Shown here: piece by piece, positions 42,775-52,031 of the stretch
How positions within the stretch are numbered: position 1 is the first letter of the stretch
How the letters are laid out: each line of letters opens with the position of its first letter
From: Sphingobacterium faecale
Lineage (GTDB): Bacteria > Bacteroidota > Bacteroidia > Sphingobacteriales > Sphingobacteriaceae
Length of the DNA: 64,000 bases
Direction of reading: 5' to 3'
NCBI RefSeq assembly: GCF_016746095.1
Contig: NZ_JAERTY010000001.1
Location: 664,501 to 728,500 of the forward strand
Notes under the pieces: generated by a model
What the model was told of the DNA's origin: nothing
Seen by the model: only the letters and a program-made list of their open reading frames with translations
Database searches by the model: none
Program-made: the position numbers and the translations under genes

Positions 42775-43452
42775 ATGAAACACTTTTTTTTGATATTCGT
42801 TTTGGGAGCCTGTACTTTTTTTCAGGCAGAAGCGCAGTTATCACGTACATTGACTTCTTTTAGGGAGCTGGAAGTGACGGATAAAATACGCGTAAGGCTA
42901 TTGGCAGCAACAGAAGACAAGATTGTTATCGAAGGTGAATATGCTTCCCAGTTGGAGTTGATACAGACGGATGATGTGCTGCGTTTAAAAATGACAACTA
43001 GTGCTATCATGCAGGGGCAGAAGGTGGATGTTAGTCTCTACACGACTAATTTGTCAAGCATAATTGGTCGTAAAGGAGCTCAGATAAATACAGATGATTT
43101 TGAAATTCAAACGGATTCTGTCTATCTGTCTGCTAATGAGGGTGCTATTATAAGCTTACGTGTACATGTAGAGAAAGTGGAAGCTTGGAGTACTGCGGGA
43201 GGTAGCATCAGTCTGGAAGGGGAAACGAAGGATCAAGTGGTAAATTGTACTTTTGGAGGTCATTACGAAGCAAAGGGGTTACTGTCTGATCAAGCGTACG
43301 TGAGGACTAATGCAGGAGGCAAGTGTGAGGTTAATGTAGGGAAAAGTATCGATGTACAAACACGGGCAGGTGGGGTTATTGATGTCTATGGCAATCCTTC
43401 CGAAAGAAAGCAAAGACGGTTGGCTGGAGGAAAGATAAATTTTATAGAGTAG
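42775..43452 (+). CDS. GIN-domain (DUF2807) exported beta-helix protein
   Basis: This 225-residue protein has a signal peptide (about 1-20, ending AEAQ). The start of the mature part (LTSFRELEVTDKIRVRLLAA) and repeated short strands separated by glycine turns are typical of the head GIN domain (DUF2807), a single-stranded right-handed beta-helix found in Bacteroidota. Such proteins are thought to bind ligands or partner proteins in the periplasm; no enzyme motif is seen. The ATG follows the upstream gene by 11 bases. Confidence 0.88.
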   Translation: MKHFFLIFVLGACTFFQAEAQLSRTLTSFRELEVTDKIRVRLLAATEDKIVIEGEYASQLELIQTDDVLRLKMTTSAIMQGQKVDVSLYTTNLSSIIGRKGAQINTDDFEIQTDSVYLSANEGAIISLRVHVEKVEAWSTAGGSISLEGETKDQVVNCTFGGHYEAKGLLSDQAYVRTNAGGKCEVNVGKSIDVQTRAGGVIDVYGNPSERKQRRLAGGKINFIE

Positions 43453-43489
43453 TGGTATTTTCGTACAGAAATCAAACATAGGAGGTGAG

Positions 43490-43711
43490 ATGAAACGTGA
43501 TCAAATACAAAAATGGCTGGAAGAAGGATACCAGATTCTCAGTGATGGTGAACCAAAGGGAATAGAAGGGACATTGCTTGATAGTGTGAACAAACTAAAT
43601 GATGAAGAACCGCAGGTTTTTATGCTCGAGGATCTGTTGAAGTGGCCAGATGATAGATTGGATAAACTGGATGGTTTTAGTGATGAGCAGATGGAGGCTA
43701 TGGACAGTTAG
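43490..43711 (+). CDS. Small acidic protein of unknown function
   Basis: The protein has 73 residues, acidic and largely helical, with no signal peptide. AGGAGGTGAG lies directly before its ATG, a stronger Shine-Dalgarno sequence than usual in this window, which supports translation. Residues MEAMDS and repeated D/E-L patches give no family. It lies 37 bases after the GIN-domain gene and may be in the same operon. Confidence 0.65.
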   Translation: MKRDQIQKWLEEGYQILSDGEPKGIEGTLLDSVNKLNDEEPQVFMLEDLLKWPDDRLDKLDGFSDEQMEAMDS

Positions 43712-43719
43712 TCGCTGCT

Positions 43720-44208
43720 CTATCTACTTTCCAAGTCGTTGGCTCTGCATGTCGGATAATGGAGGACTGGGAAATTGCAGGAGTTTGCTATAAAACAAAG
43801 CTTATTTGCCTCTTCATGCAGAGCGGATGCTAAATCGACCTTATTTTTATCTGCAATCACAACAATAGGGTTTAGTTCTACCTTAAGAAACCGGCCACTC
43901 CCATTAGCACTTGTTTCTAATAAAGCAATGGCAGTATCTGTATAGGACAGTACTGTGATATTATGTTTGGAACAGATGTAAAGGTAGGACATCATATGAC
44001 AGGATACCAAACTACTCAATAAAAGATCTTCGGGATTGTATAAGCTAGGGTCTCCTTTGAATGCTTTCGCGGCAGATACTTCTAGTATACTCTTGCCTTC
44101 AATCAATATCTGATGGGTTTTAGGATAGGTCTTGGTAGACGATACGCTACTTAAATTATCTTGTGATGTCCATTGTAAGGTGGCGGTGAATTGATGTTGA
44201 AAGCCCAT
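43720..44208 (-). CDS. OsmC/Ohr family protein
   Basis: The protein has 162 residues. OsmC-type peroxidases reduce organic hydroperoxides with two cysteines. Here SSLVSCHMMSYLYICSKHNI (about 67-86) contains the first reactive cysteine, and a second is expected in the KLCFIANSCNFPVL region near the C-terminus. The middle ISTAAKAFKGDPSLYNPEDL-like segment (EVSAAKAFKGDPSL) matches the family. It is transcribed leftward, 25 bases from an AraC-type regulator. Confidence 0.9.
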   Translation of the reverse strand: MGFQHQFTATLQWTSQDNLSSVSSTKTYPKTHQILIEGKSILEVSAAKAFKGDPSLYNPEDLLLSSLVSCHMMSYLYICSKHNITVLSYTDTAIALLETSANGSGRFLKVELNPIVVIADKNKVDLASALHEEANKLCFIANSCNFPVLHYPTCRANDLESR

Positions 44209-44233
44209 ATTATTTGTTTGATTATTAAAAGTG

Positions 44234-45109
44234 TTACTTAATGTTTCTGAATATCTTAGGAGAGGTGCCCGTATGACGTTTGAAATAGCGGCAGAATAAA
44301 CTGGAATCTACGAAGGACAAACTGTAGCTGATCTCTTTTATGGTTAAATTCGATGATTTTAGCAAGGTTTTAGCATGCATGATGACGATGTGGTCTATCC
44401 ACTGTAGGACAGATTTTCCTGTAGCTTGTTTCAATAGGGTAGATAAGTACTGCGGCGTAAGATAAAGTTTGTCGGCATAAAATCTAACACTTCTTTCCTC
44501 CAGAGCATATTTCGAAATCAATACGTAAAACTTATCGATAAGCTCCAAGGTCCTGTTTTTTGTTTCGGTATTTTGTGTTGTGCCTACAGTATAAACCTCA
44601 GCGATTATATGGATAAGCGCAATGATCAGATGCTGTAAAATTTCTTTTTTCTTGGGACTGTGTTTTTCACGGTAGACTTTTAGAATGAGTGCTAAGAGTT
44701 CTTTTTGCTGCTCTTGTCTCTCCTCGCTAAGCCTGATTACTGGTCGCCATCTGATCTGGTCATTCATGATGAACTCTCTCAATGTGGAAAATGATGCTAT
44801 AAAATCCAATGAAAGCCCCATGGTGATCATTTCAGCATCATCACTAAACTCATGGACGTCTATCATGAGTTGGGGAAGTATGACGACCGTGTCATCGACA
44901 TTGACCTCATATTCCAGAAAATGTATTCTGGACTTCATTGTGCCTTTTATCATAAAGCTAAATAGAAGCCCATCAAATTGATGACGATGGTCGGGATATT
45001 CTATTTTTGGACCGTCATTTTTGTCTAGAATAACGATTCCATCTACTCTGATGGAGGGATCGGTATTATACAATTTGTAGATATCATCCAGTGTGAAAAA
45101 TAAAGGCAT
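44234..45109 (-). CDS. AraC-family transcriptional regulator
   Basis: The protein has 291 residues from the ATG at 45107-45109 (MPLFFTLDDI). A longer frame upstream to 45346 gives a hydrophobic, non-family N-terminus that overlaps the divergent GNAT gene. The N-terminal cupin-like ligand domain (about 20-160) is followed by two HTH units (about 190-290) with VRFYADKLYLTPQYLSTLLK and ISYSLSFVDSSLFCRYFKRH then TGTSPKIFR. Position next to OsmC suggests control of a local stress or resistance gene; the signal is unknown. Confidence 0.92.
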   Translation of the reverse strand: MPLFFTLDDIYKLYNTDPSIRVDGIVILDKNDGPKIEYPDHRHQFDGLLFSFMIKGTMKSRIHFLEYEVNVDDTVVILPQLMIDVHEFSDDAEMITMGLSLDFIASFSTLREFIMNDQIRWRPVIRLSEERQEQQKELLALILKVYREKHSPKKKEILQHLIIALIHIIAEVYTVGTTQNTETKNRTLELIDKFYVLISKYALEERSVRFYADKLYLTPQYLSTLLKQATGKSVLQWIDHIVIMHAKTLLKSSNLTIKEISYSLSFVDSSLFCRYFKRHTGTSPKIFRNIK

Positions 45110-45283
45110 ATTCAAATATGCACATTTAAGGAGGTATATTGAGTTGTGTTGACTTAAAATGTTACAAAAGGCACATGGTATGAAAGTTAAAAAAATGAAA
45201 ATGATTGTAGGGATGGGGTATAGTTTTGATAACTTAGAAGAGGGTGAACGAGAAAGACGGGCTGGGGTAACTATAAAAAAAGA

Positions 45284-45712
45284 ATGATGGAGATAAGAGA
45301 AGCGAAAATTGACGATAGTAAGAAAATTAGAGAGCTGGCCATACAATTGGGGTATCCAAGCGATCTGGAAACTATCGAGAAGAGACTGAGTACCTTACTG
45401 TCTGATGAAAATGTGATGATAGCCGTTTCGGTGATCAATAATAGTGTGGTGGGATGGATGCAGGCAAATCATACGATTAGTCTGGATTCGGGCTATCATG
45501 TAGAGATCGTTGGACTGGTAGTGAGTGATCAAGTGCGCGGGCGAGGTGCAGGCGCGGCCTTGGTGGAGGCAGCAAAAGTGTGGACTGGTGTCAGAGGCTG
45601 TGATATGGTCCGGGTACGTTGCAATCTTATACGCACGGAGAGTCATAAATTCTATATCAAGATGGGGTTCCGTCAGAAAAAGGAGCAGAAAGTGTTTGAG
45701 TTGGGGCTGTAG
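45284..45712 (+). CDS. GNAT-family N-acetyltransferase
   Basis: The protein has 142 residues. The acetyl-CoA-binding VVSDQVRGRGAGAALVEAAK (about 77-96) is the GNAT motif A, with Arg/Gly residues as expected. An N-terminal REAKIDDSKKIRELAIQLGY is also typical. A second ATG at codon 2 is possible. Substrate unknown. It is divergent from the AraC gene, and the reverse-strand remnant of another GNAT gene ends near its stop. Confidence 0.9.
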   Translation: MMEIREAKIDDSKKIRELAIQLGYPSDLETIEKRLSTLLSDENVMIAVSVINNSVVGWMQANHTISLDSGYHVEIVGLVVSDQVRGRGAGAALVEAAKVWTGVRGCDMVRVRCNLIRTESHKFYIKMGFRQKKEQKVFELGL

Positions 45713-45734
45713 GAACACCCAGACTATAGGGGAG

Positions 45735-45954
45735 GAGGATTGTCTGCTGGCAGTGGCATCCGCCGTCACCGACCAACCTGCCCCATACCGACTGGTTCAT
45801 TATCATTCTCAAGATCGATAACAATGATACAACACAGTGAATTGCGGAGTCCGATAGCAGCGGCTTCTTCGGTCTTTGGCGAGAGTCCCGAGGCCTCCCG
45901 TAAGTGACTGTATTGGGGCACTTCAGGTGATTTATATAGAGCTTGGTATCTCAT
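45735..45954 (-). pseudogene. Truncated and frameshifted GNAT acetyltransferase remnant
   Basis: On the reverse strand an ATG at 45954 opens a frame of 62 residues with a clear GNAT-like N-terminus: SPKTEEAAAIGLRNSLCCII and EPVGMGQV. The frame then stops, but the next frame continues directly with GDGGCHCQ, the family's V-G-D-G-G-C segment. A single extra G in a G-rich stretch near 45778 explains the shift. Homology ends within about 15 codons, so the acetyl-CoA-binding half is missing. The gene is both frameshifted and truncated. Confidence 0.7.
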
Positions 45955-45961
45955 GTTCTAA

Positions 45962-46354
45962 TTATGAAATTGGTGTGCAGATTTCAATAAGGAAACCATC
46001 GATATCTCGGATGTAGGCAACTGTCTGCCCCCAAGTTTTGTGTGCCGGAGATGCAACAAGGGTCGCCCCATTATGCAGAGCCTGCTGAACAAGTTCTTCG
46101 ACTGTATCGGTCGTGATGCCGAGTTCTATGCCCAAAGGGCTTTGAGAAAGATCACTGGTTATGAAACCGTCTGCTATGTTTTTCGAAGCTAATGTATGAG
46201 AAGCAAAAGAAATTGTCGTATCACCGGTATCTAACTCGCCATAATCATTTTCGGGAGTAATAAATTTTCTCTGAAATTGAAACGTGCGTTCATAGAAAGA
46301 TATTGCTTGCGTCACGTCCGCAACGTAGAGAATCGTATATTTGAACTTGATCAT
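45962..46354 (-). CDS. VOC-family (glyoxalase/bleomycin-resistance-like) protein
   Basis: The 130-residue protein has two beta-alpha-beta-beta-beta units. The first contains ILYVADVTQAISFYERTFQF (about 8-27). A metal ligand is likely in the ELGIT strand, and the C-terminal VAYIRDIDGFLIEICTPIS carries the usual D-x-D/N-G-x-x-(I/L)-E ending. VOC proteins act in isomerisation, dioxygenation or antibiotic binding; the specific role cannot be told. It is followed by gltS on the same strand. Confidence 0.9.
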   Translation of the reverse strand: MIKFKYTILYVADVTQAISFYERTFQFQRKFITPENDYGELDTGDTTISFASHTLASKNIADGFITSDLSQSPLGIELGITTDTVEELVQQALHNGATLVASPAHKTWGQTVAYIRDIDGFLIEICTPIS

Positions 46355-46363
46355 TGTTTGGAA

Positions 46364-47566
46364 TTACATGGTCAATAGGCTAACGAAAAACTTGATGAAA
46401 ACGTTGTTGATCAAGTCAACAAAAAAAGCCCCTACCATCGGCACAATTAAAAATGCTTTATGAGAAGGACCGTACCGAAGTGTAATCGCTTGCATGTTGG
46501 CAATGGCTGTAGGTGTTGCTCCTAAGCCGAAGCCGCAGTGTCCAGCACTCAGTACAATGGCATCGTAATCTTTGCCCATGACGCGATAGGTCACGAAAAT
46601 AGCAAATAGGATCATCATAAGTGTCTGTAGCAATAATACGATAAGGATCTGGGACGCAAGACCAGAGAGTTGCCAAAGCTGTAGGGACATCAAGGCGACT
46701 GTTAAAAATAAATATAAACCCGTATTGCCAAGGGTATCGACAGCATGATCGTTAACGATATAGGTGGTCGTATGAGCAAGTATATTACGTATGATTACGC
46801 CGATCAGCAAGCTCCATACAAAGTTAGGAAGTTCAAAAGCAGAGCCTTTCATACTTTCGTATAGAAACTGTCCAACGGTCACGCAGATAGCGAGCATGGT
46901 CAGGGTCTCGATCACGTTGTGAACGTTCATCCGACGTTTCGATTCTGGATTTTCAAAGGGTTCTAGAGGGACCTCTTCGGTATTTAGTTTAGCAGATGGA
47001 CTTATGTGGTTCTTTTTTAAAAGGAATTTTGCCACGGGGCCTCCGATTATACCGCCCATGACTAGTCCGTAAGTAGCACAAGCCATAGCTAGCTCCATAG
47101 CACCTTCAATTTTAAAGGTATCTGTTAAATTTTCGGCCCAGGCAGCTCCTGTCCCATGTCCACCTGTCAATGTAATAGAGCCTGCTATTAATCCGTAACT
47201 CGGGTCTAAGCCTACTAGTTTCGCTATAGAGATTCCAAAAATGTTCTGGAAAAAAATGAATGTTCCGGTCACACCTATAAAAATAAGAAGTGGTTTACCT
47301 CCTTTTTTTAATTTGGCAAAATCAGCACTCAATCCGATCGAAGAAAAGAATATGAGCATCATTGCGGTCTGCAAGGAGCCTTCAAACTGGAAACTAATAC
47401 CATAGAAATGATAAATAAGATACAGGATTATAGCAATAAAAAAGCCACCCACCACGGGTTCAGGTATATTGTAATCCCGGAAAAATTTTACATTTTTTAC
47501 AATAAAAAATCCTAAAATAAGTACTAGACAGGCCGTGGTAAGCGTCTCAAATAGTCCAAAAACCAT
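46364..47566 (-). CDS. gltS: Sodium/glutamate symporter GltS
   Basis: This 400-residue polytopic inner-membrane protein has about ten hydrophobic helices. Family features are VVGGFFIAIILYLIYH, GLIAGSITLTGGHGTGAAWA (about 129-148, GGHGTGAA motif) and the second SAGHCGFGLGATPTAIANMQ (about 346-365). Both inverted-repeat pore loops are thus present. It imports glutamate with sodium. It lies 9 bases downstream of the VOC gene's 3' neighbour and is probably transcribed from a promoter around 47570-47700. Confidence 0.93.
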   Translation of the reverse strand: MVFGLFETLTTACLVLILGFFIVKNVKFFRDYNIPEPVVGGFFIAIILYLIYHFYGISFQFEGSLQTAMMLIFFSSIGLSADFAKLKKGGKPLLIFIGVTGTFIFFQNIFGISIAKLVGLDPSYGLIAGSITLTGGHGTGAAWAENLTDTFKIEGAMELAMACATYGLVMGGIIGGPVAKFLLKKNHISPSAKLNTEEVPLEPFENPESKRRMNVHNVIETLTMLAICVTVGQFLYESMKGSAFELPNFVWSLLIGVIIRNILAHTTTYIVNDHAVDTLGNTGLYLFLTVALMSLQLWQLSGLASQILIVLLLQTLMMILFAIFVTYRVMGKDYDAIVLSAGHCGFGLGATPTAIANMQAITLRYGPSHKAFLIVPMVGAFFVDLINNVFIKFFVSLLTM

Positions 47567-47711
47567 AGATTATATTATTTAGTTACGTTTGTTTTGCGAT
47601 AAGCAGGTGGTAAATGTACTAAAAATATATTGCTCTGGATGGACTTGTGCCAATTAAATAGAAACTGTACGATGCTAAAAAGCAATCTCCAGGCATAAGA
47701 TATTGCCTAGT

Positions 47712-49889
47712 CTAGTGGAGGTAATTCCATACGCTGGCAACTAGAAAACAAACTATGATGCCATACAAGATGGGGAGAATAGTTGCAACTGTCGTCCATT
47801 TACCGCTTCCAGTCTCCTTATATATGGTGTAAATGGTTGTACTGCAGGGGTTATGGAGTAGACTGAAAAGCATTAAGTTGATACCGGTCAGGGTAGTCCA
47901 TCCTGCCGTGTGTAATAATGTCGCTACTTCAGCATCACCCACTTCAAACATGACGCCGGTGCCCTGTCCCATAGATGTGTTGCCTAACACCATAGTCGTA
48001 AGCATGAGGATGGTGGGAATAACGATTTCGTTAGCAGGAATAGCCACTATGTAGGCTAATAAAATGACACCGTTCAATCCGATTAGTATTCCGATTGGGT
48101 CGAGCCCCTCTATCATCCAAAGTGCGATGCTCTGATTGCCAATATCGATATTGGATATCAGCCAGATGACCGCACCTGCTGGTGCAGCAAATACGATGGC
48201 TCGCCAAAGCACGATCAATGTCCGGTCGATTAGTGAGGTATAGATTGTTTGTAGAAAACGCGGCGGACGGTACGGCGGTAGTTCAAGCGTGAAAAAAGAA
48301 GACTCTCCTTTCAATAATGTCCTTGATAGCAACCAAGAAGTGAAAAATGTAAAAGCTATACCAAGTACAGCTATAAAGACTACCGCCAACATGGAGACAG
48401 TGCCCGCCCATTGTTTGGGAACCAAAGCACCCAAGAATATGGTAGCAATTAATATCTGTGTAGGCCATCGCCCGTTACAAAGCGAGAAGTTGTTCGTAAT
48501 GATAGCAATCAGCTTCTCTCGTGGACTGTTGATGATACGAGTAGCTACTACACCAGCAGCGTTACAGCCAAAGCCCATACTCATTGTAAGAGCTTGTTTG
48601 CCATGGGCTCCTGCTCCCTTAAATAGGCTGTCGAGATTAAATGCTACGCGAGGTAGATAACCAAAATCTTCCAAAAGTGTAAAGAGGGGAAAGAAAATGG
48701 CCATAGGTGGTAGCATCACAGCAATCACCCATGCAGTCGCGAGGTACACTCCATCAATCAGGAAGCCATCCAACCACCATGGGAGATGAAGGGCTCCAGC
48801 CGCGGTCTTCAATAGTGGATATAGTTGTTCTAATAATAACGTGGAAAGCAGTTCTGAGGGATAGTTGGCTCCGATAATGGTAAACCAAAGAACAAGTCCC
48901 AATAATATCAGCATAATTGGAAATCCCCAGAAGCGATGGGTGACGATATTATCGATGGTGCGATCGATACGGAATGATCGGCTGGACAAATCTGAGGAGA
49001 CGGTGTCCTTCACCAGTTTATTTGATCTGGTGTATATAGCCTCTACGATCTTGTCACGATACTCATTGCCAATTTGTTCTTGATACGCATGTGCTTCCTG
49101 TAATATAGCTTCAGCATGGGTGTCTTTTATATGAGGGGAGATATCTCCCTTGTTTAATGCATTTGCAATATGGGCATCGCCCTCGATAAGGCGCATAGCA
49201 AGCCATTGTGTATTGGGGAGGCTAGGATCCAATTGGGCCAACTGCCAGGAAATATCTTCAACGGCTTCACCACTGTGACCTGTAAAGTGTACGTATTGCT
49301 GTTTTTTTGTATTAAATGTTCCGGTTGCTACTTGTCGAATAGCGGCGAGCAATTCGGAGATACCCTCTTTCTGGCGCGCACTAGTAGCCACTACAGGTAT
49401 GCCAAGGTCTTTAGAAAGGGTTCTTACATCAATATGAATGCCATGCCGAGCGGCTTCATCCATAAGATTGAGACAGAGCACCACTTTATCCGTAATCTCT
49501 AGAATCTGCAAAGCGAGACTCAGGTTGCGCTCTAGGCGGCTGGCATCAACAACAACAACCGTGACATCCGGCTTGCCGAATAGAATAAAGTCCCTGGCTA
49601 CTTCTTCGTCCTCTGATGTGGAGAGTAAGGAATACGTACCTGGGAGATCGACTATCTTGTATGTGCTATCTTGATAAGCAAATCTGCCCTCTGCTCGTGT
49701 GACTGTTTTGCCAGGCCAGTTTCCGGTATGTTGTTTGAGTCCTGTGAGCGCATTGAATACCGTACTCTTACCTGTATTGGGATTGCCTGCCAATGCTATG
49801 GTATAGTGAGCTTCTCCAGCGCTTTCTCCCAGTCTCTTGAGGTTGGCATTGGGGTTGAGTTCACAATTATCACATGCACTATTTATCAT
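47712..49889 (-). CDS. feoB: Ferrous iron transporter FeoB
   Basis: The 725-residue protein starts at the ATG at 49887-49889 ([10 protein letters not shown]), which overlaps the feoA end; a longer frame begins at 49931 but crosses feoA further. The N-terminal CxxC (Cys6, Cys9) is followed by the GTPase domain with P-loop GNPNTGKST (35-43) and [11 protein letters not shown] (G3). The C-terminal membrane part has two Gate domains and many helices, as in all FeoB. It drives Fe(II) uptake with FeoA. The upstream TTAGAT-AA-ATCTAA palindrome points to iron control. Confidence 0.96.
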   Translation of the reverse strand: MINSACDNCELNPNANLKRLGESAGEAHYTIALAGNPNTGKSTVFNALTGLKQHTGNWPGKTVTRAEGRFAYQDSTYKIVDLPGTYSLLSTSEDEEVARDFILFGKPDVTVVVVDASRLERNLSLALQILEITDKVVLCLNLMDEAARHGIHIDVRTLSKDLGIPVVATSARQKEGISELLAAIRQVATGTFNTKKQQYVHFTGHSGEAVEDISWQLAQLDPSLPNTQWLAMRLIEGDAHIANALNKGDISPHIKDTHAEAILQEAHAYQEQIGNEYRDKIVEAIYTRSNKLVKDTVSSDLSSRSFRIDRTIDNIVTHRFWGFPIMLILLGLVLWFTIIGANYPSELLSTLLLEQLYPLLKTAAGALHLPWWLDGFLIDGVYLATAWVIAVMLPPMAIFFPLFTLLEDFGYLPRVAFNLDSLFKGAGAHGKQALTMSMGFGCNAAGVVATRIINSPREKLIAIITNNFSLCNGRWPTQILIATIFLGALVPKQWAGTVSMLAVVFIAVLGIAFTFFTSWLLSRTLLKGESSFFTLELPPYRPPRFLQTIYTSLIDRTLIVLWRAIVFAAPAGAVIWLISNIDIGNQSIALWMIEGLDPIGILIGLNGVILLAYIVAIPANEIVIPTILMLTTMVLGNTSMGQGTGVMFEVGDAEVATLLHTAGWTTLTGINLMLFSLLHNPCSTTIYTIYKETGSGKWTTVATILPILYGIIVCFLVASVWNYLH

Positions 49890-50133
49890 CGTTGTTCCCT
49901 TCTTTAATTTCAATACGTACATATGGCGCATCCTCTTTTCTCAAGCATATCAATGTACGATGTATCTCATAGGCAATTGGATCCCCCAGTGGACTTATAT
50001 TTTGGATGCGAATAGCGGCTCCGTCAACAAAACCCAAGTCCAATAATCGTTGTTTAATTTCGTATGGACACTCTTCTTTTATGCCTTTGATCTTCGCTTG
50101 TTGCCCTTTCTGTAAAGATGATAAATCCATCAT
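49879..50133 (-). CDS. feoA: Ferrous iron transport protein FeoA
   Basis: The 84-residue protein is read from the ATG at 50131-50133 ([10 protein letters not shown]). The longer ORF from 50163 would start almost at the predicted transcript start, so I prefer the shorter one. The SH3-like fold is shown by [20 protein letters not shown] (about 13-32) and the [20 protein letters not shown] segment. FeoA assists FeoB. Its end overlaps the feoB start by 11 bases, indicating translational coupling. Confidence 0.93.
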   Translation of the reverse strand: MMDLSSLQKGQQAKIKGIKEECPYEIKQRLLDLGFVDGAAIRIQNISPLGDPIAYEIHRTLICLRKEDAPYVRIEIKEGNNDDK

Positions 50134-50172
50134 AAGCTTTTTGATATACAGTCGCTGCTGCATTTAGTTATA

Positions 50173-50203
50173 CAAAGGTATGAATTAAATTAGATAAATC
50201 TAA
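50173..50203 (-). promoter_or_regulatory. feoAB promoter with iron-box-like palindrome
   Basis: On the reverse strand TACCTTTG (50173-50180) is an exact -7 element. TTAGAT-AA-ATCTAA (50190-50203) is a perfect 14-bp palindrome placed between the -33 and -7 positions, an ideal repressor site. It shares TTTAGAT-like half-sites with the boxes at 8374 and 8434. Confidence 0.65.
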
Positions 50204-50418
50204 CAATTAAGTTTTGGTTTTTTTATTTAACCATGTAGCAAGCAGAGATATGCATTCGTATTATATAGTACAATGATGGAGGGGTTATAGCTTTTGGTGT
50301 CGGATAGCTGAAAAAATACGTGATCCGAATACGATTAGGAAATAATAGTTGTATCTTTCCTACTATCTATCATTTAGTGAAAACACATGTATTAATATTT
50401 TACTCCAAATAATTAATT

Positions 50419-51069
50419 ATGACAGACATCAATAATATTTTTAAGAGTAACGAGGAATGGATTAAAAAGCAACTTGTTATCGATCCGACTTATTTTGAAA
50501 AGCTGGCAGCAGGGCAATCTCCTGAGATTCTTTATATAGGTTGTTCGGATAGTCGGGTTTCGGCAGAAGAACTGATGGGAGTTGAACCTGGGGAGGTTTT
50601 TGTACATCGTAATATTGCAAATATTATCCCTAATACGGATTTGAACTCTAAATCGGTTATAGAGTATGCGGTGAGCCATCTGAAAGTAAAGCACATTGTG
50701 GTCTGTGGGCATTACAATTGCGGCGGTGTCAAATCGGCTATGGAGCATGAGCACTTAGGTATTCTTAACCCCTGGCTGGGATGTATTCGCGACGTATATC
50801 GTCTGCATCAGGAGTACCTGAATGCCATAGAAGATATGGATGAGCGTTATGACAGGCTTGTCGAACTTAATGTCGCCGAACAGTGTTTAAATTTGGTGAA
50901 GATTCCCGAAGTACAGCATGCGATATTAAATCACCAGGTGACACTACACGGGTGGGTTTTTGATGTAAGAACGGGGAAACTTATTGATCTGACGCAGGAC
51001 TTTATGAAGGCACTTGGCGATAAGGGATTGGATATGGTTAAGATCTATCGCGTAAAAGTGGAACAATAG
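50419..51069 (+). CDS. Beta-class carbonic anhydrase
   Basis: The protein has 216 residues. Zinc is bound by Cys42 (CSDSR, with Asp44 and Arg46), His98 and Cys101 (GHYNCGG). The rest of the fold, with AVSHLKVKHIVVCGHYNCGG and a C-terminal VTLHGWVFDVRTGKLIDL, fits the beta class. It interconverts CO2 and bicarbonate in the cytoplasm. It stands alone between feoA and xpt. Confidence 0.96.
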   Translation: MTDINNIFKSNEEWIKKQLVIDPTYFEKLAAGQSPEILYIGCSDSRVSAEELMGVEPGEVFVHRNIANIIPNTDLNSKSVIEYAVSHLKVKHIVVCGHYNCGGVKSAMEHEHLGILNPWLGCIRDVYRLHQEYLNAIEDMDERYDRLVELNVAEQCLNLVKIPEVQHAILNHQVTLHGWVFDVRTGKLIDLTQDFMKALGDKGLDMVKIYRVKVEQ

Positions 51070-51131
51070 TTCTATCGAAGGATGTATAGACCTGATAGCG
51101 GTAAAAAATGCGATCAGGTCTTCTATAATCT

Positions 51132-51215
51132 TTAACCAAAGAGTCGTCCCAATAGGCCTTTCTTTTCGGGTTTTTCTTGTGGTAGGTAGGTAGAAGCATA
51201 GTTTACTATCGAAGC
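51132..51215 (-). pseudogene. Possible C-terminal gene remnant
   Basis: Between the carbonic anhydrase and xpt genes a reverse-strand frame reads ...IVNYASTYLPQEKPEKKGLL then GRLFG and stop at 51132-51134. It looks like a real protein tail (basic K-rich linker and a glycine-ended terminus), but a stop lies about 27 codons upstream and there is no start. I cannot assign a family; it is at best a decayed fragment. Confidence 0.3.
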
Positions 51216-51256
51216 CTTCTACGTCAAAAATCCCTGTTTATAGGGAGTGGGTTTTG

Positions 51257-51826
51257 TTATTCTTCAAATTCAATCCTATTGTCACCTAAAAACTTGATAC
51301 GGGCCAAAGATTCTATAGGTATGTTCAATTCACGCAGAGATTCATGTCCTTTCTGAAAAGATTTTTCGATGATGAATCCCATACCCAATAGACTGGCTCC
51401 AGCTTTTTCGATAAGCTGATGTACGCCCATGGCAGCATTGCCGTTTGCCAAAAAATCATCGATAAATACGACCTGATCATTGGGCGTCAGGAAATCTTGA
51501 CTTACACAGATATCATAGGTTTTATCTTTGGTAAAAGAGTATACGGATGCAGTCAACATATTTTCCATTGTCTTGGGTACAGCTTTTTTAATAAAGACGA
51601 CAGGGAGTTCTAGAAGGTAGCCGAGCATGATCGCTGGAGCAATACCACTCGCTTCGATAGTTACAATCTTGTTAATGGGCAAGTGACCGAAACGACGTAC
51701 GAATTCAACACCAATCGATTTCATCAATATCGGATCCATTTGATGGTTGATAAAGCTGTCTACCTTCAATATTCCGCCTTCAAAGCTCTTGCCATCCCTC
51801 AGGATACGGTCTTTCAATAATTTCAT
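51257..51826 (-). CDS. xpt: Xanthine phosphoribosyltransferase
   Basis: This 189-residue enzyme converts xanthine and PRPP to XMP in purine salvage. The PRPP-binding loop is [20 protein letters not shown] (about 119-138). Further conserved stretches are [24 protein letters not shown] ([16 protein letters not shown]) and [23 protein letters not shown] -7 element (51847-51854, reverse) gives a short leader of about 14 bases. Confidence 0.94.
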   Translation of the reverse strand: MKLLKDRILRDGKSFEGGILKVDSFINHQMDPILMKSIGVEFVRRFGHLPINKIVTIEASGIAPAIMLGYLLELPVVFIKKAVPKTMENMLTASVYSFTKDKTYDICVSQDFLTPNDQVVFIDDFLANGNAAMGVHQLIEKAGASLLGMGFIIEKSFQKGHESLRELNIPIESLARIKFLGDNRIEFEE

Positions 51827-52031
51827 GTAAAAAAAATAGTTGACCGCAAAGATAAAATAACCTGACGATAACTGGGGGCTTATTCTGTTTTTCTCGTCTT
51901 GGTCGTTGTTGTACTCGATGTTAGTTTACTTTATCGTAATTATGGGACAACAGTCGTTTTTCTTGGTGAAATTGGTTACCTTCAGGTAATTGTAAATTAC
52001 GTGGAGTATAATCCATGGCAATAATAATACC

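Noticed and set aside
51247..51846. Purine riboswitch upstream of xpt
   Set aside because: The predicted leader is only about 14 bases, too short for an aptamer, and no matching structure is seen.
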